A stretch of DNA of 64,000 bases from Calonectria ilicicola (lineage: Eukaryota; Ascomycota; Sordariomycetes; Hypocreales; Nectriaceae). Position numbers and translations under genes: made by a program. Every line of letters begins with the position of its first letter. The first letter of the stretch is position 1. The DNA is taken from the NCBI GenBank assembly GCA_020809705.1, contig CP085833.1:3410001-3474000 (forward strand). Direction: 5' to 3'. Positions 45,588 through 57,190 of this stretch are shown piece by piece. The notes below the pieces were generated by a model, which was not told the origin of the DNA, did not search any database, and worked only from the letters and a program-made list of their open reading frames with translations.

Positions 45588-46309
45588 GATGATGGTGATG
45601 AGTGCGGAGCTGTAGGCTATGGTAGAAAATGGCACACCAAAAAAAAAACCAGCAAAGAGCAAAGAATATTATGAAGTTAGAATCTGGGTGGAATGAATGG
45701 TCCTGAGGGGACTTGGCACCTTGTTCAAGGGCTGGGAATGGGGTAAGACAGGCGTATGCTCAACCTGGGGTCTGGGGTCATGTCCAATGGAGATGCCGAG
45801 GCTCAGGACCCAAGCAAACGCTCGGATCTCGGCCCCTCACTTCTATGTAAGTCAACAACAATCCTACCATGCCATTTTTAAAGGATTGTATGAATAGAAT
45901 AATAAGAGATGCGATTTAAATAAAGACTTTGGAAATTTTACATATTTTACCTATTACATGGATCAAAATGATCTCAATTGGGGAACCATGATATAGACGT
46001 CACATGTGATCGGCGCATTAACTGTGTAAGAAAAAAAAGATGTCTATTTGTACTCTCAGACAATGCATATAAAACAGAGGCTTTTCTTGACCTCGACTAA
46101 ATTATAATCATTCACGAGCGACCGCCCTTCCTGGGCTAGACGCCAGTTGTTCCCACGAAAAAGACAAAGACGTGTCCAGCGCATCAATTCCAGCGCGCAC
46201 CATCTACCAGCATGTTTTGCTTATCATCAACCAAATCAGGGTATCCCTCGCCATCACATTGATGGTAGCCCGCAACAAAGATAAAACCATTAAAGAGGAA
46301 TCTCGGAAT
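45588..46309. other. Intergenic, no gene seen
   Basis: 722 bp between the crotonase start and the GH72 stop, both on the minus strand. The middle (45880-46060) is AT-rich. It should hold the crotonase promoter and the GH72 3'UTR. Confidence 0.6.
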
Positions 46310-47724
46310 TTACAGGGCAAAAGCACCGAGCATGGTGAAGACGATGGCAAGGCCAGTGACAGCCAGAGGAGCCAGCTCAAGGGGAGCGCCGACACCAGCG
46401 GCGCTGTCGCTACCGCCGGACGAGGAGGCAGATGAGCCAGTGGGAGAAGCAGTGCCACCAGTTACACTAGCAGTGGCAGTACCGCTGTCAGCCTGGTCCT
46501 GAGAACCGGAACCCTTGAGACCGGGACCGTCACCAGCACCCTTGGTCATGTACTTCTGGGCCTGCTCAGGCATCGCGGGGACAAGGCTGGGGTTAACCTG
46601 CCAGTTGGAGTCGGAGGTAGGGCAAGCCTGGCTGTGGGTGGTAGAAGCAGCACCGCCGTTGCCAGTGGGGGCGGGGTTCTTGGACAGGGCAGTCTTGAAG
46701 TTGTTGTACTCGGTCAAGGTAGTGACCTTGTCGTCGCTGCCAATGGAGACGATACCGTACTTGTTGTCCTCGTAGGTGTACTCGTACATGAGACCACCGG
46801 AGTAGACGGAGTCCATGTCACTGCCCATCATGGAGCCCAGTTCCTCGAACTTACGAGGACGGTTCTCAATGCAGCCGTACTCGGAAAGGAAGATGGGAAG
46901 ACCGTAGTCAGTGAAGTTCTTGACCTTGACGTCCCAGCCGGAGGTCTTGAAGTCACTGTTGCACCAGGAGTAGTCGTTGAAAGCGAAGAAGTCGGATCGC
47001 ATGTCATCAGAACCGCAGTTCATGTAGTGGGCAGTCTGCATACGGTTGGAGGAGACATCGGCAGCGGAGTAGCCGACGGGGACCTCTCGAAGACCACGGG
47101 CGTTCATGTAGTTCTTCATGTCACGAGTGACAGCCTTGACGTAAGGGGCAGACTTGTCAGTGTCCTTCTCGTCGTTGATGACCTCGTTACCAGAGAAGAA
47201 GGCCAGGGTGTTGGTGTACTTGGAGAACATCTCAACAGTGGCGAAGATGCTCTGGAGGTAGGCGGTGTTGTACGAAGGACCGGGCTTGGATCGGTTCAGA
47301 GAGTACTTGCTGGTGTTGACATCGAGAACCAGGTAGATGCCAGCGTCGGCCAGGGCAGACATGCAGGCATCGTGGTCAGCGCTGTTGTCGATAGTGTAGA
47401 CACGGATGACATTGACGCCGAGATCCTTGAAGTACTTGATGTCACGCTCGCAGATCTTGGTGTCAGCAAGAGGATCAATGTTAGCAGAAGAACCACCGGG
47501 CTGGTAGTCAATACCACGGAGGTAGAAACGCTCCTTGCCGGCCCAGAAGGCTAAAAAGTGTTAGTGTTTGGAGAGAAGATGGGAGGAAGGGAGGGAAAAG
47601 TACCATTGCCAGAGACAGTGACAGAGGGAAGGCTGCTTCGCTTGGAGGGGGGCTCAGGGACGGTGGGAGTGCCAGCGGCATTGGCAACAGCCACGAGAGT
47701 AGCAACAAGAACGGCGGTCTTCAT
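46310..47724 (-). CDS. GH72 beta-1,3-glucanosyltransferase, GPI-anchored (Gel/Gas type)
   Basis: Two exons on the minus strand, 47724-47604 and 47550-46310 (53-bp intron), give 453 aa. A signal peptide (MKTAVLVATLVAVANA) precedes a GH72 catalytic domain starting at FWAGKERFYLRGIDYQPGG. The two catalytic glutamates are visible in FFSGNEVIND (acid/base) and FLSEYGC (nucleophile). After the domain comes a short Cys-containing segment (SQACPTSDSNWQVNP), a Ser/Gly/Thr-rich stretch and a hydrophobic C-terminus ending TMLGAFAL, a GPI signal. The cysteine-rich CBM43 module of Gas1/Gel1-long forms is absent, so this is the short, Gas3/Gas5-like class. The enzyme elongates and branches beta-1,3-glucan at the cell surface, the same compartment as the ECM33-type protein. 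Confidence 0.95.
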
Positions 47725-50700
47725 TGTGTCGGTGGGATTGATGATTTATCAATAAGTGTTTTGTATGGTCGAGAGAGACTTGGGGTCCCGTGGGTGTGAT
47801 AATGAGAGTATTGGTGAGGAAATAAGTGAATTAATCAAATTAAAGAAAGAAAGACCAACAACGAGGGAGTTGGACAATTCTAGCAAGTGCTGAACGAAGA
47901 ATTCGGATTGGGCAACAAGAAAACGGCGTGCCAACCTGTGGAATGATGGGACTGGAGAGGAAAGGGAAGAAGGGAAGAAGGAGGGAGCGGGAGTGCGGAA
48001 CTGGAATGACTTTAAAAAAAGATCCAGGAGAGAGTGTGCGAGCATGTGGTGTGCATGTACAGATACAATGTGTGTGTCTCTATCAGGGATGTGTATGGAC
48101 GCACCGTACTCGACGGGCTGTCGAGAGCGGATGAGTGGCAACGGTGGTTCCAGCGATGCATGGACGCCATGGAGCATCAATGGAGTCTGTAGCGAGCACG
48201 GCAGCCAGGGGACCCCGGGGGCGCGATGGGGAATGGATGCCATCCTTGCATGTTTCTAGACCGAGTCCCTCTGGGCGCTACGTGCACGTCTATTTACTTG
48301 GAGAAGCATGAGCGGGCTCTCTCAGTGGCCACTCAGCTGCCATCACGGGGGGGCAGGCGTACTAAATCGGGGAGGCGAGCAGTGTGCTCTGGGTGCTTTG
48401 GGTGCTACATGATGGGGTAGAAGCCGTGATTAAACGTGGGGCGTGCCTGGTCCAGTTCATTTTAGTCTTTAGTCTTTTAGGCTTGATGGATTGGATTACT
48501 GCTCGGTTCTGGCCTGGCCGGGTGTCCCGCCGTGGTCAGCTATGCTGCTGTTGTGGTCTGGTCTGGTCTGGTCTGCTCGTGCTCGTTTGGCTGGCAATGC
48601 CACCACAAACCAACAGCCGGGGACAATCGACGCTTTCAAGGCTTGTGTGCCTCCCGTAGTTGACGTGCCAAGGCGCCGAGACCCGGGTCTCGTATGTGGT
48701 GCATGGCCCCATGTATCTGAGACTGGTGCATTTCCTTACATCGCCAAGAGTACGTAGTGTGACGTGTGAGAGTCTGTCTCCGGCAGTGGTCAATGGTCAA
48801 CGGTTCCTCGCGCCAGCAGGTTTTTTGTTGCACCAGAACCTGCTCCGCCAGCAAGAAAATCCAGGCACACCAGCCAGGAGACTGATGATGACTGGCGGCA
48901 GACCTGCCTATCGCGGAACCCGACTGAACCCAATAGGGACATCCCGAGCCTTTGTGGCTGCAGCAGCCAGGGCGCTGGGCCAGGGGCACCCACCACTACC
49001 AGTACCACTGGTGGTCCCTCATCCGCATTCTCATCCCACACAGCAGAGCTGCGTTCAACCACCCGTCGTATAATCCAACGGCCTGGTGGGTGGCATTGTT
49101 GGGTTTGAGATGAGATGAGATGCCCGCATCAAGAAAATGCAATCTAATCGCCGGTCTTTCTTTGGGCGAGCTATCAATGTCCACTGCAGCCAATTCCCTC
49201 CCCATCTCTGACCTACCATTCATGGTGGAAGATGATGATGCACCATGACACTCTTTTTGCCCCAACTCAACTATACTTTTTCTCTTCGTAACAATCGGCG
49301 TCCGAGCGACCCGGACCAAAGAGGCCTTGTGCTATATTTACAGCACGCACGATCTCAAACAGCACGAGGCCTTCAAGCCCCCCGACTCTGGGGCATCGGC
49401 CTTTCCAAATCTCGTATTACTGGCTACCTTTCTGTCTCTAGTGGTCCGGATCCAGGTGCCGTCAGAGATGAGGTCCGGATGTAGGTGCCGAATGGAAACG
49501 ATGCCCTCAAACCCTCCGCTGCACAGCCGACCGGAACCATCGTCGCGCCCACTGTCCGGTCGATCATGCAATGGACCACTCGCTGTGCAGCATCCGTATT
49601 TCCAACCCATTCATTCTCTGCCCACCGAGCCTGTCGCCCAAAAAAAAAAAAAAGAACCATGGTCACCTCACAGTTAGTGTCTAATCCTGGAACTCGGGGC
49701 CCACACCTCGCCTGGTCACCCCTTCATACACCACACACCCTCCCTTCGCCTGTCTCTCAGGTTAATGCTCCTGGACTCTTGCACGCCCCTTTCTTCTGGC
49801 TCTCCGACCTGAACCATTGTCTAAAGGGCACCGTACCAGGCTTAGTCCAGCGCCAACGGTGGCTCCTCTCGTGATAGCTACGACAAGCTTTTTGCCAATG
49901 TCGCATCCCGCGTGGTCCCCCGGGTCAAGACGAGCTTCAACAAGAAAGAGCCTTCGTCCATCACCATCTCTATTTTTGCCCTCGTACTCCTCAATGGCGA
50001 CATAGGCAGGCGGATTCAGAGCCGATCTCGAGCCTAATGGCCCGATCTTCAGGGGCGCGGCGCCGCCTATTATCTCATGACGTCTGAGGTCGCCCTGCTG
50101 GGCCCGTTCAGCACGGATTTACCAACATGACATCAGGGATCAACCTCGATGGACAATGCGCCTCAAATTGGAAGGAAACGAAACTGCTCCATCCCATGAT
50201 GATCGGTTCCCTCCAGTGCCTTGTTCCCCACGCGGTCCTGAGACGATGCTGGAGACTTGAAATAATGCCCATCACCACGTCGTCAGCCTGTAAAATTTCA
50301 ATCGTCGTTGGTGATGCACACCCACGCTGCCACCCTTGCTCTCGTCTGGTTCCCTCCCTGGGCGCCCACAGAAGCTTGGCTCTGCCACTAAGATCTGCCA
50401 ACCATGCCAGCCAAGCGCCAGCCAAGCCGGCCACCCTCACGACGTTGGATGAAACAAAGGCCACTCGCGCACGAGCCAGCCGCCGGACTTTTTTCCACTG
50501 GGGTGGTAGGCGTGGTAGGTGTGGGTGGTGGATGTGGGTGGTGGATGCACGCTACGGCACTGCGCCAGCGAGGACGCGCAAGCTTCTTGATGTTTTTCGA
50601 CAGAAATGGGACGAACCAACAGCGTTTATCTAAGCTTGTTTGCTGAGCACACGCAAACTGTAACCCAAGATGCGGTTTTTTCCAGTAATAGTCTTTTACG

Positions 50701-51683
50701 GTTAAATATAGGCGCGTCCAGGGCGAGTATCCGAACAGAGAGACCCGTTTACAAAAAACTCTTAACAGGACGACAAAGCTATCTGTAACATTTTGTCTGA
50801 GTCGAGCTGACCAACCACCTACCCACCCACCAATGGTGGACGCCACAGTGGTACTGTAGTATTGTGGTAGTGGTAAAAAAAACACTGGAGCAATAACAAA
50901 ATCCCTGGCCATACACGGCTCCTCTGCTAAATTGCCCTGCTGCCCTACATGAAGCACGGAGGAAGGGATAAATGCTGTTCATGCAAATCAATATTAATAC
51001 TGATCGCGATAACCCAATCTAAATGCCAAGCAGCTTCGGCCCTATCTTATTTTAGTCTACCGAGCCTTGGGGCTTGTCCCATTTTCTCCATGACGTCTGG
51101 GAAATCCCACTTTGGGCCGCCCTCTTTTTTTTTTCCACCTCCTCGAGTCGAGCGGGAAATATCAGGATGTGCAAGCAAAAGCCGGGCCAGGGTCGCTCGC
51201 AAACACTCCTTTCCAATCCCTTCCCGGTGGGGACGCGTCGCATTCCCTGTGGGTGAATTATTTCCGCCGGCCTCTGCGCTGGAAGGAATAACAAATGTGG
51301 GTTCTCGCCAGCTTCTTGATGGCCAAAACACATGCACACATGCACATCACTCCAATATTCATCTCGTTTTGTCACAGGTTGAGCATCTGCGCTGAGTACA
51401 CTCACTCCCTCCCCCATCACGCCTCGCTTCCCTCACTCATGGTGTAACAACGGCTTCATCTCATAACATCGCTTAACGCGTAACCGTATTCAAATGGAGG
51501 GTGAAAAGGTAAGGTTGTTTGTTGATGGTAATGACATCTGAGTGGCATCTTTCTTTCTTTCTTTCTCTCTTCCTCTATCTTCTTATCTCTCTTTATCTCT
51601 ATCTATCTTCGTGTCCGGCATTAAATCTTCGTATTCATGTTCACTGTATCATTCGTCAAAAATTCAAAAAGTTCCCAACGCCT
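47725..51683. other. 4-kb intergenic region, no gene seen
   Basis: It contains the GH72 promoter (right of 47725) and the 3' end of the OSBP gene. Simple sequence is present: a GTCTG pentamer run at 48555-48577, an A-tract near 49640, and a CTTT/CTCT tract at 51549-51610. Frames are short, overlapping and domain-free. Confidence 0.55.
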
Positions 51684-54600
51684 CTATGGTCCATCTGGCA
51701 CCGCAAAGAGATCCTCGACTCCTTGCCATGCTCCCTTTGAGCGCTCCTCCCAGTAGCTTTCCTTGCCGCTTTTTAGCTTCCACACTTCTTCTCCCTCTGG
51801 TGCACCTTCAGCCTTGACAAACCACCGGGGCTTGTATGCTTCACCACGTTCCTCCATCTCACGTCGTCGTGCACGTTGTGCTTCCTCAAGTGCATGCTTC
51901 CACTCCTCGGCCTCATCCAACTTGCCCTGCTCTGCCATACGCTGGTCGGGACGAAGTCGGCAGTCGGTGGGGGGTAGCTTACCCTTCTCAATCTCAGTGA
52001 TCTCGTTCAGGGTTGTAGCAAACGATGTCAGACCGTACGTCTGTGCTGCGTTATCCACCAGCGATCCCACACGCCAGATATCCTGGCCACCACCCTTTCC
52101 AGAAGTCTTAAGTCCAGTGGTCCAGTTACCGATGAGGCCGCTGCCGGTGCTCGCTCCTTCGGGGCTAAAGATTTCAGCACTGACATCTTCAGCTCGTCCG
52201 CCAAACATGCCCTTGCTCTTGAACTCAACAGCAGCTTTGTGTCCGGTGCTATCGTTGACCACGTGCATTGTTCCAACAGGTTCGACGTACTTCTCACCCA
52301 TGACAACGTTACGCAAGAACATGGTTGCAATGTTCCACGAGTAACGTTCTTCTTGACCGTTAGACAGGCGTAGGACAATTCTGACACGGCCATCCGTGGT
52401 TATTTCAGCACTCTTACCCCAGAACTTTTGACCGGGCGCAGGTGATTGAGAAAAGGACCAGTTAGCCGAATCGGCCTGCATAGCCAGCACAACAGGACGA
52501 TGTGACACTTTCTCAACAAGCAAGCGGAAACCACCTGGGACCTCCTTGTCCGACCTGATCAGCTCAAAGGTTTCACCAAGAAGAGGATTAAACGGTTTCC
52601 TGATGGCACGCTCCTTTGCTCGGCCGCTGCTAAACTGTGACACTGCAAACGCAGCGACAAACAAGAGTCTGTCTGTAGGGGAAGATTGCTTCGCAGCCTG
52701 GTTTAGAAGCTGAGCGTATTCGAGCTGCTCGGCCACCTTTTGAAGGAGCGACAGGGGCTCGTTTGCAGATACAGGCATACTGATGGTGCTCAGATCCTTT
52801 CCGACATTTTTTCTTACAAAAGCGATCAAACTGGGGGGAAGTACAGTCGAGGCGGGAATGGTTGTCCGTCTGGCCACAGCCGTTTCGATAGGTAAAGGAA
52901 CAAGGCTCTTGGGTTTGGAAGGGAATAGGTGGTGAGCCTCGTCGACGCCGACCGTGTCGTCTTCGCCCATTGATGAAATTGAAGAATTGTCTGGGAGTGA
53001 GCCCTCTTCTGCATCTGAGGCGGGAGTTTCATCCTCGCTAGTGGCAATCTTAACGACGCCATCTTGGTTATTATCCTCGGCGTCAAAGAACTCGTCGTCG
53101 TCATCAGCTGTCGAGACTGAGTCGATACTCTTTCTTGAGGCAGCGCCAGCAGATTTGGGAACTGGCATGCGACGTCTCTTGCTATTGTTGATAAGGGTTG
53201 AAAATTCGGCCACCACAGAATCAAGGTCGGACAAGAGGGACTGACAGTGGTCCTCTACGCTCTGCTCGTGAACAGATCCCCTCGATCTGTGTTTAGGTCC
53301 ATTGGGTGTTCCGCTAGCTGCAGCGGCGGTAGTAGCGCTTGGGGAGGGAACGGCTAGAGCTGTACCTGATACCTGGACAGCTCCTGGTCCAACACCGGGT
53401 GTCATTGACTTCCGTCTCCAAAAGGATTTCCTCTCCGGCGCACCGGCAGCGAAGTAGTTATCACCTTCCTCAATGGCACTTCCAGGGGCAGGCGAGAGAT
53501 ATTGAGGGGAAGCTCCATGTTTTAAGTTTGCTGAAACGGCGGCGACCTCCTTTGTCAGCCGACGCAGAGCATCACGAGTTCCAACTACGCGGCTGACCAG
53601 CGCCTCAACTTGCTCCCACTCTCGATCCTCCTGCGGGGATGACTGCTGTGTTGGCTGCAGGTTAGTAATGATTTTACCCACTGGGGCCGAAGGAATGTCG
53701 ACCGTTTCTAATCCTCTAGCGATGCGGCTCGCCTTCTCCAACGCGCGGGCCCATTCTTGAAATTCCCTGTCATTAGGGGCCTTTAGATGCCACACCTCTG
53801 CGCCCGAGTCGATACTGATTTCTCTCCTTCGCTCATCGGCAGCAACAGCAGCCAGACTGAGAGGAATTGCGCCTCTAAGAGCTGAGGACTTGGGGTTGTA
53901 GTAATACGAGAGCGTGCAGGTAGAATAGTCGAGGGAAAAGAAGCGGCGCGCATAACCTTGCCCCTTCTTGCGGCGCCTCTTATGGAGGCTTCCGACGTGG
54001 TAGTTGCTGGAGCCTCCTTCACTTTTACCAGATATAGATGTCGTCTTGCCCCCGGCCTTGTGGCTGTGTAGGCTGTCAACCGAGGCGGATGCGACGCCGT
54101 CGAGATTGATGGCGCTTTGTCGAGCAAGGCTGGTTTGGCTGATACCAGCTTTTGTTTGGAGGTTTGGGAGGTGTGAAGAGGTCTGGGGAGGTGCGCCAGT
54201 TGGGTAGGTGAGAACGACGAATGTTGCGGTTTTGGAGGTCTGCTTGGAAAATGTGTTGTCGAAGACGAGGCCGTACATGCCACTCTGTCCCTGCTGGACA
54301 TCGTAGGTGTCCATGCAGACCTTGTCTGCTTCACACTTTCCAATCCATTTGATGGGGATGAAGCCCTTGCTTTTTAAGAGCTCTTGCGCTGAGACATCCT
54401 TCTTGGAGAATCGGCTCGCTTTGGCTTCTGACACACCGCGAGTCTCATCGGCATCGAGAGAGTCGACCGTCGAGGCAACGAGCGTCGTCGCGCCGCTACC
54501 GGGATGTTTTACGAGACCAAAGTTGCTGTCGCTGTATTAGTATGTGTTTGTTGAGGGGGAGGAAGGGTGCGCCCCCAGTCGCATTTCGCGCGCAGAAGGC

Positions 54601-54799
54601 AGAAGAGAATTGACATTGCATACATTGATTTTTTGTGTGGTTGAACGCTCCATGACAAGGTGTTTCCCTCGTCGACTTTGACCCAGCGAACGATGTACGA
54701 CTGGGAGCTGTTAGCAAATCATGTCCAGACGGTAAATCGCGGGGAATGCTTCGTTTGACGTACTCTGCTGTGAACCTCGAGTCTCTCGATTCCGGCCAT
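51684..54799 (-). CDS. Oxysterol-binding protein homologue, Osh3 type (GOLD-PH-FFAT-ORD)
   Basis: Three exons on the minus strand, 54799-54764, 54700-54624 and 54531-51684 (introns 63 and 92 bp), give 986 aa. The N-terminus (MAGIERLEVHSRSYIVRWV) begins a GOLD-like domain that continues to KTATFVVLTYPT. A PH domain spans about residues 213-310 (SLHKRRRKKGQGYARRFFSL ... EFQEWARALEKA). A FFAT-type motif EFFDAED (about residue 518; plus-strand 53073-53093) should bind VAP/Scs2 in the ER. The C-terminal ORD lipid-transfer domain starts near residue 595 and ends with KPRWFVKAEGAPEGEEVW. The signature at about residue 710 reads EKVSHRPVV instead of the usual EQVSHHPP. GOLD plus PH is the Osh3 arrangement, acting in lipid exchange and PI4P control at ER-plasma membrane contacts. 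Confidence 0.93.
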
Positions 54800-57190
54800 T
54801 TTTTTTGTGACGTATTCCGCAAAAAAGCGCTGTCACAAGCGCGGGAGTTGATCAGTCGGAGGTCAGTCGGGATCGGTTGCGGGGTTAGAGAGCTGCGTGT
54901 GCGAAGCTACCGCACCTTACGTAGGTGTGGGTGCAAGGTAGATTACTGAAGTGAGAGCCCGGGGGCTGTGTGTGATTTGTGGGTGGCAACGAGGCGGGAC
55001 GAGTGAGCTTTTGTTTATTTTCTGTTTTGCGGCTTTTAGAAGAGGTCCATGGTCCGGCTCACTCGGTCGTGAAGGCGTCGAATGGGGGGTGAATGTGACA
55101 CCGGCGTCCGCGGCGTGTTCGTGAAGGAGCAACGTGCGCGGGGTCCTGTCGGTGCTCTGCTGGTGCTGGGTTCGGTGACGGCCTTTTTTACGCCCCTCGT
55201 CTTTTTTCGGATGGAAAAATCGGATTACCGGGCTCGGCGGAATCTTATGTAAAGCGAGAGCGAAACTACGGGCCAAGACGTCAATCCAGTCCAGGACGAA
55301 AGGCTATACGTGTACAGTACAAGTGCAGAAAGGCAGCTGCCGAAGCGACTGGGTACGAGGCTAATCAGGGGGTTGATTCTATGGCTTCGCTCGCAGCACG
55401 ATGCCGTCCAAGATGGAGCTGCAAGGCTGGCCGGTAGGCTAATTGGGTCCATGTCAGCACTTCGGGAGGGTTCTCACAAGGGCCTTGGGAGGGGGGATTA
55501 TCCTTAGCCCTGGCTTCCGCCCAGTCAACATCGCTGACGGTTTGCTGACGTCCCCATTAATGCCATCCTTGCCATCCTTGCCCCTCCGATTCGTGCCGCC
55601 ACAGGTTTCCCCAGCCTCATTCCAGCCGCCTCTCATTTCCCACACACAGGGACCACAGGGACCACAAGGACCACTGGGGTCGCTTGGCTGGCTAGATGCC
55701 CTCAGTTTGGTTTTGAGAGGCTGGTGATGAGGCTGGTGACATGGAACACGTAATTAATACTGCGAGAGGAGGTTGGCAGAATGCCTGCATTTTGTCAAAT
55801 TCCCCCCTATAACCCCCTTTTGCTTTTCCTTTCTCGTCCCCTCCTCTCTTCTCGTCTGGGAACACGCAATACGCCAAGTGCCAAGGTCATTCGTTGTCTG
55901 CTCTTGAGACCCTAGTGTCCCTCTTGTCTCCATTTCTCGTACTTCGCAACGCACTGCGAAAGCGACGCACACAGCCCCGCCGGGCACCTTCCAAAAGATG
56001 ACAGGCCGCTCGGCGAGTAAAAACCACCCCTGCCATGTCAATCCATCCAGGCTTAGTCTGTAGGCAACCTTTGTCGATTATTCTATTTCTGATGCTGGAA
56101 ACCGAAAAATCCCTAGTCGCGCATCTCCATCAATGTCCCTTTGCGGTTACCCTACACGCATGGAACAATTGATGTCGCATCCGTGACTCTGACGCTGACC
56201 TCGGCTCCCGCAACTTCAGGGAAGAGTCCTTTAATTCTCGGACTGTCCGGGGCGGAATTTGATACACTTCCGCCCGACCCGTGACGTCAAATGCCCCCGC
56301 GCCAGCTGTCAAAAAGTCAGCTTTGTCAACTTCGGCCCAAGCTCATGCTCCAGAAGCTCCGGCGGCCTCTTGTCATCATCCCGCGCGCACTCGGGTTTGC
56401 TTATCTGTGGCCGTCGCCGAACCTTCCGACTGGGAACGGGTACAATGGCATGCCCATTGTATTTTTCTACGCGCATTCCACTTGGTGCAAAATCATCTTA
56501 TGTGCGTTTTCTGTAACAAAACATTAAGCACTTGTAAAAACCCCAATCCCCCAAAAGTTGCGAAAATAAGGTTACCCAACTTGAATTGTGAACTGTAGAT
56601 GCGTCCCACTTTGATCTTTGTTAATACCTACCCTAGATACATTCACTACTTTGTTATAGCATATTTGTGTCATGGCTAACCTATTAATCGACCATAGCAT
56701 ACAAATTAACGTGGTGATATTTATACGAGTATTCTACCGCACGTATCAAACCCTACTGTATAGACCCAAAAATTATTGTCACATTGAATTATGCCCTTGA
56801 AACCTGATGGGGTTCCAACATGATTAGTCTCTAGGCCTTAGCAGCTAGAGATTGACTTGCAGTTGTGTGTGCTAATTCTCATCACAGTTTTTTTTTTTTT
56901 AAAAAAAAATCAGATTATATTATTGTAGTACACACAGAAAACTTTACGATTTGTGTCATGTGTAGTATCAGTCAATGTACATGGACACTTCAAGGTAGCC
57001 AATGATATGCCAACATCCAGTATCCAATCAATCAAGCCTGGCTCAGCCTCAAAGAGTACTGCGACCTGATTTTCACCCTCATGCATGCATAGCAACATTC
57101 AAAAAGATTGAAACTAAGCCTTAGAACTCGAGCTTCGTCCGACGTCTACATCTATGACCGTGAAGAGTCTTGGCATGCGATGATCTGACG
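54800..57190. promoter_or_regulatory. Divergent intergenic region, OSBP / NLR
   Basis: 2.4 kb between two divergent start codons. The OSBP half is GC-rich. From about 56510 to 57100 it becomes AT-rich, with an adjoining T and A run at 56888-56909. The change in composition toward the NLR gene may reflect a less conserved, accessory segment. No gene was recognised. Confidence 0.5.

Noticed and set aside
46634..47554. A 306-codon frame opposite the GH72 gene
   Set aside because: Antisense shadow of a gene with intact catalytic motifs; no domain in the translation.
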